A stretch of DNA of 24,408 bases from an uncultured Prevotella sp. (GTDB lineage: Bacteria > Bacteroidota > Bacteroidia > Bacteroidales > Bacteroidaceae), in NCBI GenBank assembly GCA_934281565.1, contig CAKQXI010000023.1, forward strand, positions 1-24,408. The letters are read 5' to 3'. The notes beneath the pieces were generated by a model, which did not search any database, was not told the DNA's origin, and saw nothing but the letters and a program-made list of their open reading frames with translations. How positions within the stretch are numbered: position 1 is the first letter of the stretch; the number at the start of each line of letters is the position of its first letter. Position numbers and translations under genes: made by a program. Below, piece by piece: positions 16,192 through 24,100 of this stretch.

Positions 16192-17442
16192 ATGAAGACA
16201 ATCATAATCAATCAACGGAAAGAAAGGGACTTGCTCCTTTCCCACCCTTACCTCCATCGACATACTAAATACGGCAAGGACGAGCTATTGAACAGCAAAC
16301 AAATAAAACTAATAACTGGTCCTCGGCGTGTTGGTAAGTCTACAGAAGCATTGCTTATGCTAAGAGGTAAGAACTTCGCTTACTTAAATTTTGACGATGG
16401 AAAGTTGCTTTCCGCATGGGATGAAGAACTTGTCATGGAAATGCTCAAACAAGTTTATCCCAATTATGACTATCTACTCCTTGACGAGGTACAGAACCTT
16501 GATGGTTGGGATCTATGGGTGTCAAAACTTTACCGTCTGGGAGTAAATATGGTGATTACAGGCAGTAACGCTAAGTTACTGAGCAGCGAAATGGCTACGC
16601 TGCTTACTGGGCGATATATACAGATAGAAATGCTGCCTTTCAGCTTAGAGGAACTCTTTGAGTGGAACAAGATGAACCTATATGCCATAAAAGAAGAACA
16701 GAAAACTGCAGCAAGAACCCTCATGGATGATTACTTGCACAATGGAGGCTATCCAGAGACGGTAGATTCCAGAGCTCTTACACGCAGTTATCTTTCAACG
16801 CTCTTTGATTCCATCATTTGGAAAGATGTTGCCAAACGCCATCATGTCCGCAACATTACAGACTTGAACGACCTTGCCATGTACCTTATTTCAAACTTCT
16901 GCAATCCACTTAGTGCCAATGAACTTACAGACGAGCTTGGCTTGTCCAGCGTTGCCACTACCAAGAAGTTCATGGACTATCTGAGAGAGCCATATTTGTT
17001 TTATTACTTGCCTCGCTATAACAACAAACTAAAGTTGATGAAGAAAGCCCCAAGGAAAGTTTATGTCGTAGACAACGGCTTTGTTACAGCCAAAGCCTTT
17101 AGCCTAAGTGAAAACCTCGGCAGGTTACTGGAGAACCAAGTGTTTGTAGAGCTTATTCGCCGAGGTTACGATACAGAGAAATCCATCTTTTATTATCGTT
17201 CTCGCAATGATAAGGAAACAGATTTTGTCACTCGCCGTGGCGTTCATATTGAATCGCTTATCCAAGTATGCTATGACCTTAATTCTGAAAGAACAGAAAA
17301 GCGAGAGGTAGACAGCATCATTGAGTGTGCGGAGGAACTGGGATGCAGCGACCTCACTATCGTTACTATGAACCAGGAAAAGACAATAGAAAAGAATGGT
17401 TTTCAGATAAAAGTCATGCCTATTTGTAAGTGGGAAGTTTGA
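16192..17442 (+). CDS. AAA_14/DUF4143 ATPase
   Basis: A 416-residue member of the widespread AAA_14 plus DUF4143 family, of unknown cellular role. Walker A is TGPRRVGKST (42-51), Walker B DYLLLDEVQN (93-102), sensor-like ITGSNAKLLS (122-131), then LTGRYIQIEMLPFS (138-151). A helical/winged-helix middle region (~215-270) leads to the DUF4143 domain. This has a degenerate PD-(D/E)XK pattern: Glu in QVFVELIRRG, Asp in KETDFVTRRG, and IQVCYDL, where the catalytic Lys position is Gln. That substitution makes cleavage activity doubtful, unlike the neighbouring DUF234-type protein. It has its own -7 box and repeat cluster upstream. About 300 bp of AT-rich repeats follow, without an obvious hairpin terminator. 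No signal peptide or membrane segment. Confidence 0.87.
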   Translation: MKTIIINQRKERDLLLSHPYLHRHTKYGKDELLNSKQIKLITGPRRVGKSTEALLMLRGKNFAYLNFDDGKLLSAWDEELVMEMLKQVYPNYDYLLLDEVQNLDGWDLWVSKLYRLGVNMVITGSNAKLLSSEMATLLTGRYIQIEMLPFSLEELFEWNKMNLYAIKEEQKTAARTLMDDYLHNGGYPETVDSRALTRSYLSTLFDSIIWKDVAKRHHVRNITDLNDLAMYLISNFCNPLSANELTDELGLSSVATTKKFMDYLREPYLFYYLPRYNNKLKLMKKAPRKVYVVDNGFVTAKAFSLSENLGRLLENQVFVELIRRGYDTEKSIFYYRSRNDKETDFVTRRGVHIESLIQVCYDLNSERTEKREVDSIIECAEELGCSDLTIVTMNQEKTIEKNGFQIKVMPICKWEV

Positions 17443-17460
17443 GAGGTTAAAGGGAATTGG

Positions 17461-17500
17461 GGAATTCAAGAGAAGTTAAGGGAAGTTAGAGAGAAGTTAA
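17461..17500 (+). repeat. Short purine-rich direct repeats
   Basis: About three copies of an AGAAGTTAAGG-like unit (AGAAGTTAAGGG, GAAGTTAGAG, AGAAGTTAAG) directly follow the ATPase gene. On the other strand these read CTTAACTTC, similar in style to the TTAACATT repeats next to copy A of the dispersed repeat near 1620-1650. Confidence 0.5.
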
Positions 17501-17505
17501 GAAAC

Positions 17506-17557
17506 ATTAGTCTTGCGCCCTAAATGCTATAAACTATCAACTATAAACTATTAACTA
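17506..17557 (-). repeat. Dispersed repeat, copy B (inverted relative to copy A)
   Basis: Read on the - strand, TAGTTAATAGTTTATAG...GGGCGCAAGACTAAT matches 1565-1615 with about three differences and a one-base gap. It lies in the 306-bp spacer between the DUF4143 ATPase and the short Rpn-like gene, a spacer that is otherwise made of repeats and one promoter. Confidence 0.8.
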
Positions 17558-17602
17558 TTTAAATGCTATAAACTATTAACTATTTAAATGCTATAAACTA
17601 TT
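17553..17602 (+). repeat. Perfect 25-bp tandem duplication plus partial copies
   Basis: Bases 17553-17577 and 17578-17602 are identical 25-mers, each starting AACTATTTAAATGC and ending TATAAACTATT. They are extended by further ACTATAAACTATTAACTAT to ~17621. The tandem grows out of the end of dispersed repeat copy B, as if by slippage. Confidence 0.8.
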
Positions 17603-17629
17603 AACTATAAACTATTAACTATAAAAACT

Positions 17630-17673
17630 CCCTCATAAAAGTGTAGGCATTGGGCAAAAAGTCCCTCATAAAA
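17630..17673 (+). repeat. Direct repeat CCCTCATAAAA, 33 bp apart
   Basis: CCCTCATAAAA occurs at 17630-17640 and 17663-17673, within a longer imperfect match (AAAACTCCCTCATAAAAGTGTA versus AAAAGTCCCTCATAAAAATGTA, quoted with their differences). It is just upstream of the short Rpn-like promoter; function unknown. Confidence 0.5.
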
Positions 17674-17685
17674 ATGTATTGACGC

Positions 17686-17715
17686 TTGTTAAGTCGCTGA
17701 AAATTATTAACTTTG
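17686..17715 (+). promoter_or_regulatory. Promoter of the short Rpn-like gene
   Basis: TTG at 17686-17688 and TAACTTTG at 17708-17715 are separated by 19 bp, the expected spacing for a Bacteroidetes -33/-7 promoter. The -7 box continues CACCAAACT, identical to the promoter of the full-length paralogue at 18098. This indicates that the short gene is, or recently was, transcribed. Confidence 0.6.
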
Positions 17716-17748
17716 CACCAAACTAATAAAAACTGGAAGAAATTAAGT

Positions 17749-18018
17749 ATGATGATACACGAAACTAATTCGATATATGAATCAATTCTTACTGCTAAGA
17801 ATGTTGAAGATGAGTTCTTCTTGGCAATAGAAAATCGGGATACTGCCCTTATAATAAGTGAACAACAAAAAGCTAAGCTGAAAAACCAAGTGGCAGAACA
17901 AGAAGCCGTTATTCATTCTATGGTTCAAGGACTATTGAATAGCGGTATGTCCTTAGAACAGATTGCCCAAATTACAAATAAATCCGTTGATTATATACAA
18001 AAGATCTTAGATAAATAA
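17749..18018 (+). CDS. Short Rpn-like protein: in-frame internal deletion of the adjacent nuclease gene
   Basis: An 89-residue ORF from the ATG-ATG at 17749. Residues 1-14 resemble the N-terminus of the next gene (MMIHETNSIYESI versus MMIHVANPIYDSV). Residues 18-87 match residues 236-305 of that protein (NVEDEFF...YIQKIL) with seven amino-acid changes, most of them conservative. About 218 residues, including the whole PD-(D/E)XK core, are missing, and the deletion is exactly in frame. What remains is a coiled-coil-like helix (EQQKAKLKNQVAEQEAV) and the helical tail GMSLEQIAQITNKSVDYIQ. An alternative TTG start at 17713 would fall inside the promoter and is unlikely. It is either a decayed paralogue or a functional stand-alone C-terminal domain; the intact frame, own promoter and several synonymous differences favour the latter, without proving it. 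Confidence 0.65.
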   Translation: MMIHETNSIYESILTAKNVEDEFFLAIENRDTALIISEQQKAKLKNQVAEQEAVIHSMVQGLLNSGMSLEQIAQITNKSVDYIQKILDK

Positions 18019-18097
18019 TAAATAGACACATTGCAATATTTTTCAAAGAAATCATATAAAAAAGCAATAATTAGCTCAAAAGTTCATGTAAATTATG

Positions 18098-18105
18098 TAT
18101 CTTTG
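18098..18105 (+). promoter_or_regulatory. -7 box of the full-length Rpn-like gene
   Basis: TATCTTTG followed by CACCAAACTAA is an exact TAnnTTTG match, 34 bp before the ATG. The sequence from CTTTGCACCAAACT to the start codon is clearly homologous to that before the short paralogue. Confidence 0.65.
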
Positions 18106-18125
18106 CACCAAACTAAATAAAATAT

Positions 18126-18131
18126 AGGAGG
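18126..18131 (+). promoter_or_regulatory. Canonical Shine-Dalgarno AGGAGG
   Basis: AGGAGG lies 8 nt before the ATG at 18140. This is unusual because other starts in this window have no such site, as is normal in Bacteroidetes. The equivalent position upstream of the short paralogue reads TGGAAG. It decides the 18140 start. Confidence 0.65.
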
Positions 18132-18139
18132 AAACAAGT

Positions 18140-19069
18140 ATGATGATACACGTAGCTAATCCGATATATGATTCAGTGTTCAAGTTTCTTGTAGAAGATG
18201 AACGCATAGCAAAGACATTGCTTTCTGCATTGCTAAAGAAAGAAGTTGTGGAAGTCCATGTCCGTCGCCATGAATATACAAATGGCAGCCGTGATAAGAT
18301 TTCCATGTTTCGTATAGATTTCGGAGCCCAAGTAAAGGAGAGCGATGGCAGCCAACATCTGATATTGATAGAATTGCAGAAAACTTGGTTGGAAACAGAA
18401 ACATTGCGTTTCCGTCAATATTTAGGTGCCCAATATTCCAATCCAGAGAACATCTTAAAAGAAGATAATCCTGATGGATATGCTATACCGATGGTAACAG
18501 TATATTTATTAGGACATAGAGTTGGCGACATAGACGAACCAGTTCTTTATGTGAACCATAAGTCATATAATTATGATGGCGTGGAGGTAACGAAAGGTAT
18601 GCCTGATCCTTTTGTTGAAAGCCTTATCCATAATAGCATTATTGTTCAAATCCCTTTATTGCGTGGTCAAGTAAACAACCATTTGGAAAAAGTATTGAGC
18701 GTATTTGACCAAACGATGAAAGATAAGCATAATAGGCAAGTCCTTAATATCGATGACAAGAAGTATGAGGATGACGAGGATATGTTGTATATCTTGCGCC
18801 GTCTTACAATGGCGGCATCAGACACTAAGTTGCGCCAAGATATGAACGTTGAGGACGAGTTCTTTTCGGCAATAGAAAATCGGGATACTGCCCTTATGAT
18901 AAGTGAACAGCAAAAGGCTAAGCTGAAAAAACAAGTGGCAGAACAAGAAGCTATTGTTCATTCTATTATTCAAGGACTATTGAATAGCGGTATGTCCTTA
19001 GAACAGATTGCCCAAATTACAAATAAATCCGTTGATTATATACAAAAGATCTTAGGAAAGCAACAATAA
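18140..19069 (+). CDS. Rpn/PD-(D/E)XK nuclease family 'transposase' protein
   Basis: A 309-residue protein of the Rpn / PDDEXK_2 family, annotated in databases as PD-(D/E)XK nuclease family transposase. Members are DNA endonucleases linked to recombination and, in some enterobacterial cases, antiphage toxicity. The N-terminus has the family motif PIYDSVFKFLVED (8-20). The nuclease core shows Asp60 (MFRIDFGAQV) and E78-x-Q80 (LILIELQK), the usual D...ExQ active site of this family. A helical region (~190-235) leads to a coiled-coil-like segment and the tail GMSLEQIAQITNKSVDYIQ. An in-frame ATG at 18842 (Met235) lies exactly where similarity to the short upstream paralogue begins and could start an internal 75-residue product. 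There are no transposon ends, so I read it as a nuclease-like accessory gene, not an active mobile element. Confidence 0.85.
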   Translation: MMIHVANPIYDSVFKFLVEDERIAKTLLSALLKKEVVEVHVRRHEYTNGSRDKISMFRIDFGAQVKESDGSQHLILIELQKTWLETETLRFRQYLGAQYSNPENILKEDNPDGYAIPMVTVYLLGHRVGDIDEPVLYVNHKSYNYDGVEVTKGMPDPFVESLIHNSIIVQIPLLRGQVNNHLEKVLSVFDQTMKDKHNRQVLNIDDKKYEDDEDMLYILRRLTMAASDTKLRQDMNVEDEFFSAIENRDTALMISEQQKAKLKKQVAEQEAIVHSIIQGLLNSGMSLEQIAQITNKSVDYIQKILGKQQ

Positions 19070-19080
19070 TGAATGATAAT

Positions 19081-19109
19081 AGCCCTATGTTTCAATGAAG
19101 CATGGGGCT
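19081..19109 (+). terminator. Terminator after the Rpn-like gene
   Basis: A 13-bp stem from AGCCCTATGTTTC (19081-19093) and GAAGCATGGGGCT (19097-19109), with two G-U pairs and a 3-nt loop, is followed by TTGTTGCGTGTTT. It sits 11 bp after the stop codon. Confidence 0.75.
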
Positions 19110-19145
19110 TTGTTGCGTGTTTGGAAACAGCTATTTATAGTCAGT

Positions 19146-19178
19146 AAATACTTATTTCGTGACATGAAATAAGTATTT
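19146..19178. repeat. Perfect 13-bp inverted repeat in the 19070-19339 spacer
   Basis: AAATACTTATTTC (19146-19158) pairs with GAAATAAGTATTT (19166-19178) around GTGACAT. It lies between the Rpn terminator and the terminator of the - strand susCD operon, so neither gene needs it. It could be a secondary terminator or a remnant of another element. Nothing else recognisable lies between 19179 and 19272. Confidence 0.6.
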
Positions 19179-19272
19179 TATGGCAAGCAATCATGTCGTT
19201 ATGCTATTTCTTGATGTAAGACAGATAGGAAGAAAAGGATTGTATGATAAGATTATAGATTAGCTTTGTAGG

Positions 19273-19321
19273 AAACAAAAAAAATCACTGGTATACTCTT
19301 TAACGAGATACCAGTGATTTT
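19273..19321 (-). terminator. Rho-independent terminator of the second susCD operon
   Basis: On the - strand, AAAATCACTGGTAT (19321-19308) pairs perfectly with ATACCAGTGATTTT (19294-19281), a 14-bp stem with a further CTC/GAG in the loop. The stem is followed by a T8 run. It begins 19 bp after the susD stop. It is the most canonical terminator in the window and shows the operon ends with susD. Confidence 0.88.
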
Positions 19322-19339
19322 CTTTATATAATGCTTAAA

Positions 19340-21067
19340 TTATCTTTCTGATACAATCTTGTAATAAACATCCTTTGCCCAGAACAAGTTGGTATAATAA
19401 CCTGTAGACTCCTTGTAATATTTAGCGATTGCATCCTGGCAGTTCTTTGAATTGAAGTTCAACTCACTGCTTGGATAAGGCAAACGATTTGGAGGAGTTG
19501 GGTAGCTTGACATTTGTGCATCTTTAGCAAAGCTAACAACTGGATAACCTGTTCTACGTACAACATTCCAAGCCTCCAACATATTAGTCCAACCAAAGTT
19601 CAACCAAAGTTGAGTACAAATAGTTTCTTGAGTTGGCTTCCATATACTCTCAGCATAGGCAGCAACTTCCGCATCTGAAGGCTCTATTAAAGAACGCTTG
19701 CTTGCATAACTATCATTGCCACTCTTATAAAGAGAACTATTCTTTTTCTCTTTCCAATAGTACTCATTTGATAGCTTGACACCATTAATGAAGTTCTCCT
19801 TAGCCTTCGCCTCGTCCTTCGCAACGCCATAACCCATTAAGTAAGCCTCAGCTTTGCTCAAGCTAACTTCAGCAGCACCTAACCAAAGACCAAAGATATT
19901 GCTATTTCCCTCATACTCTTTATAACCAGCAATAGCTTGAGAATCAAGTACACAATAGTAATTTGCAGTACCTATTTTTCTCTCAATATACTCATTTCTT
20001 TTTGCTGTTGAGAGATTAGATATATCCGTGTTGGTCTTTGTTACATCATAAGCGATATATTCATTATCTGGGTTTGGATCGTAAACAGCTTGGATACGAG
20101 GGTCTGTATTACCATCTGCAATACCATTTGCAGGTACATTCATAGCATCTAAGACTGCCTGTGATGGAGTATAACCACCATGGAGTGCCTGTGAAACGCT
20201 CTTACCCCAGTTGAAATCATCTGTCTGTGTATCTGCAGTAACTCCCATATTCTCATCATTGTTATCAATAACAGGATATGTAGTAGGGTTCTCCAAGATT
20301 TCCTTTATTGTTGCATGAGCCTCACTTGTGCAATCACCGTTGGTTGAAAGATGAAGTGCAATACGCAAACGCAAAGAGTTTACATATTTCTGCCACAAAC
20401 TACCACTTCCTGCTGCAACAGTATAGTCTTGACGCTTAAGAGTAGCAAGTGAACTTTCCGTTGCACCACCTGTTGCGAGGAAATCACTGGTTTCTTTCAA
20501 GTCAGCAAGGATTTGCTTATAAAGTTCAACGTCATTGTCATAAACATCTTTCTCTTTAGCACCACTGTAATCATTATGTCCCCACAAGGCATCTGAACAT
20601 GCACCATTAAAAGGAACACTACCAAAAAGTGATAACATCTCATGAAGCTGTCCTTCAACCACTGCACGCCCTAAATACACGAAAACCTTATTCATTGGCT
20701 TCTCATTGTCAAGAAGTTCATTATAAGTTTTCTCTAAAAGACGATATTGGGTAAGCATATCGTAGAAATTCTGCCAACGTGTGTTATAATATCCCTCACT
20801 CGCACCTCTGAAACGACCTTTGCTATTGCTACTACCCATAATACCAGAAAAGATTCCAGAAGTTGAAGTCTGGGTATAATAACGATAGTACACAGGGTTC
20901 ATCCAAGTATTGCCTTTATAGAGAACAGCAGTGAATGCTTGAGGAACACTTGATGTCTTTGTCTTTGATGGGTCTGGATACTTGTCATTGTAATCCGAAT
21001 CAGAGCATGAGCCGAGAGAAACAAGTGCCAAGCCTGCCATCAATATGGAAAATATCTTCTTTTTCAT
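19340..21067 (-). CDS. SusD-like glycan-binding lipoprotein (SusD-like_2 type)
   Basis: A 575-residue surface lipoprotein partner of the SusC encoded just upstream. The signal peptide ends in SLGSC, giving lipidated Cys21, followed by the acidic stretch SDSDYND that resembles the Bacteroidetes lipoprotein export signal. The body has the helical SusD fold: YYNTRWQNFYDMLTQYRLL, VEGQLHEMLSLFGSVPF, SLWQKYVNSLRLRIALHLS and LGAAEVSLSKAEAYLMGYG. The C-terminus has the segment QLWLNFGWTNMLEAWNVVRRTGYP and ends PYPSSELNFNSKNC...NLFWAK, features I associate with the SusD-like_2 subfamily and not the RagB-like protein at 11685. It starts 41 bp after susC on the same strand and is followed by a T8 terminator. 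Substrate unknown. Confidence 0.94.
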   Translation of the reverse strand: MKKKIFSILMAGLALVSLGSCSDSDYNDKYPDPSKTKTSSVPQAFTAVLYKGNTWMNPVYYRYYTQTSTSGIFSGIMGSSNSKGRFRGASEGYYNTRWQNFYDMLTQYRLLEKTYNELLDNEKPMNKVFVYLGRAVVEGQLHEMLSLFGSVPFNGACSDALWGHNDYSGAKEKDVYDNDVELYKQILADLKETSDFLATGGATESSLATLKRQDYTVAAGSGSLWQKYVNSLRLRIALHLSTNGDCTSEAHATIKEILENPTTYPVIDNNDENMGVTADTQTDDFNWGKSVSQALHGGYTPSQAVLDAMNVPANGIADGNTDPRIQAVYDPNPDNEYIAYDVTKTNTDISNLSTAKRNEYIERKIGTANYYCVLDSQAIAGYKEYEGNSNIFGLWLGAAEVSLSKAEAYLMGYGVAKDEAKAKENFINGVKLSNEYYWKEKKNSSLYKSGNDSYASKRSLIEPSDAEVAAYAESIWKPTQETICTQLWLNFGWTNMLEAWNVVRRTGYPVVSFAKDAQMSSYPTPPNRLPYPSSELNFNSKNCQDAIAKYYKESTGYYTNLFWAKDVYYKIVSER

Positions 21068-21108
21068 ATACGTTTCTTATTAATATGATTTACTTTCTTT
21101 TTATTACA

Positions 21109-24100
21109 TTAGAAGCTTGCACGGATAGAGAAACCAAATGTACGGGCACTGGCTGTTGAACCACCTAAAATAGACTGATAAATCCAGTTAGTAGCATCTG
21201 CTGTCTCAGAATCGAAGAGCTTCAAGCTACGATAGAGATAGAATGGGTTACGTGCAAAAGCTGACACTGTAAGGTTTGTACAAGCAAATTTCTTTGTCAA
21301 AGAAGTTGGCAAAGTATAAGCCAAACTAATCTCACGGCATTTTACGTAAGTATTCTTTTGGATAGCATCTTGATAACTCTGTGTCGCACTTGTTCCCCAA
21401 CCATACTGGCTGTCGTTGATCTCAAACTGTGTTACGACAACATCGTTAGGAGTTCCGTCCTCCTTTACACCTTTCTGGATGATACCGTTATCCCATACAT
21501 AATGTCCATTAATCATAGTCTCTCCACGCTTATAATTGGTGATTTGGCTTGGATCCACTACATGGATAGAAGACTTGTTTGAAACAGATTCAACCAAGTT
21601 ACCTTTTTCGTCTGCCACAGCATCACAGTAATAATAGATACCACCTGTCGCTGCATCACGAACACCAATGGCATCTGTAATGTTACCAGCATCCATCATA
21701 TACTGCCATGGTTGGTTAAGTACATCACCACCAATACGGAAGTCAAATGACATATCAAGTGTCCAGTTCTTGTAACTCAAACTTGTACCGAAACCACCAG
21801 TTACCTTAGGCATTGCATTGCCTACCTTATGGCGTTCTGAGGTGTCTGTTATACGAAGTCCATCCTTACCAATGATATAGTTGCCGTTCTCATCGGTCTT
21901 CCAAGTATAAGTGTACCAATCACCCATAGCATCACCAACATGAGACTCTAAGCTTGCAGCACCATTATCTGCGGTAAAGTGTGAGAGGACATCAAGACCA
22001 TCTGCCAATTTCTTAATCTTGTTCTTATTCCAAGCTGCATTTGCTCGAACATCCCAACGCCAGTCTTTATTTTGGATAGGAGTACCATATACGCTCAACT
22101 CAAAACCTCTATTGGTAAGCTCACCAACATTCATCAATATACTCTGACCACCCATAGAAGAAGCTGCCGTTGTATTCAAAATCTGATCCTTGATGTCATT
22201 GTAGTAGTAGCTGAACTCCATACCAAGACGGTTGTTAAGGAACTTGTTCTCAAGACCGATTTCAAACTCATGCTTTGTTTCTGGCTTTATATCCTCATTA
22301 CCAAGTGAGGTTGGAACGCAAATATAAGAATAGTTTGAAGATCTGGTCAAAGAACCCGGAGTCAAAGCAGAATATGCCTTATAAATCTCAGGAGCATTAC
22401 CTACAACACCATAAGAAGCACGGATCTTACCATAGTTCCACCACTTAGGGCACTTGTCTTTCAAAAGCTCTGTATAAAGAACACTGGCACTAACAGATGG
22501 ATACCAGAAAGAGTTGTTGCCCTTTGCCAATGTAGAAGTCTTCTCCTGACGGATAGAACCCTCCAAATATGCCCAGTTGTCATAGCCATAGCTGGCAGTG
22601 AGGAACATACCTGTGCGGAGCAATTCTTGCTTTTGCATACTTGCTTTCTTTGTTCCTACAGAAGCATCCAAATAAAACCAATTCTCTTGCAATAAACCAT
22701 TCTGGGTCTCTACCTTTGACAGATAATAAGTTTCCTTACGACCATTCCATCCCAAGTTTGCTGTGATATTATGCTTCTCTTTGAATGTCTTGTCAAACAT
22801 CAACATAACATCACCATATACGATAGAATATTTACTATTTGTCAAACCATAACCATCACTGTACTGACCATTGGTTGAGAAGCTATGAGCATTCTCTGCA
22901 TTGTTCTTATTCTCAATCTTATCTGTGGTAAGGTCTGTTGCAATACGAGCACTCAACTTCAAGCCTGGGATAATATCCCATGTTGGGTTGATAGAACCGA
23001 TGAAACGAGTATGGTTTTCTTCCTGTACTTTACCGAAGATGTTCCAGAAATACTCTGACATCAATGAGGTAGAACCCATTGGACTATACAAGAATTGCTC
23101 ATCTGGTGTCAATGAATCATCTGTTCCAATTTTTTCTTCGTTCTTTCTCATAATGCTGTTCATATAGCCAAGGCTTGTCACAGTATGCTCACGGATATAC
23201 TTGACATCTGTAAAGCCACCGAACATACCACTATAGTTATTGGTCAAACGGCTGATACGATAAGGACGGTTCTTGATATACTGTGATGTGAATGTAGCAG
23301 CATAGTTCAACTTGATAGTCTTGGTTACATCAAATGTACCATTCAAGTTAAAGTTGTGCTTGTTGTTGTTAGAATTATACTGCATTGCCTGTACATCATT
23401 GTAGGTGTAAGAGAAACGCAAGCTGTTGCGCTCTGTGCTATTGGTCAATGCGAGGTTATAAGTCTGGTTCACACCTGTACGGAAAATATCATTCCACTGG
23501 TTGTGATCGATAGGAGTATATGAACGCTCCGTGCCATCAAAGTAAGTTACTTTCTTGCTACCATCATAACGAGCACCGTATGAATAATAAGTCTCACGGT
23601 TTGGAGTAACTATGCTATTACCATTACGATCCAACTTCGTTGTACGGAAACCAGTCAATGCTGTCTGGTCATTATCCTTACCTATTCCCCAGTTATCATA
23701 ACCCGGACCAAACTCCTTTTGGATCTCAGGCATATAAGCAACCTTATCGAAGCTCAAGTTAGCACTGAAGTCTACGTGAGTACCTGTACCTTTCTGACCT
23801 TTCTTGGTAGTGATCATAACAACACCGTTGGCTGCCTCTGAACCATAAAGTGCAGAAGCGGCAGCACCTTTCAAGATAGAGATGTTCTCAATATCCTCTG
23901 GGTTGATGTCGACAAGACCATTTGACTCAATACGCTGGCTGCTCCAATAGTCACCATTGTTCGCATTACCATTATGGATTGGCACACCGTCAAGGATCAA
24001 CAATGGCTGGGTGTTACCAGTAATAGAAGAAAGACCACGGACAGAGATTGATACGGCAGAAGTACCACCACCCGGAGCCGACTGGATACGTACACCAGTT

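Noticed and set aside
17553..17621. Possible origin-like iterons (AT-rich 25-bp repeats)
   Set aside because: The sequence is an expansion of a dispersed repeat also found at 1565, and no replication initiator gene is nearby.
18140..19069. Active transposon based on the family name 'PD-(D/E)XK transposase'
   Set aside because: No terminal inverted repeats, target-site duplication or DDE/HUH transposase; the two related genes look like a local duplication with deletion.
19180..19263. 27-codon ORF (MASNHVVMLFLDVRQ...) between two terminators
   Set aside because: Too short, no promoter box or ribosome site, no similarity I can recognise.
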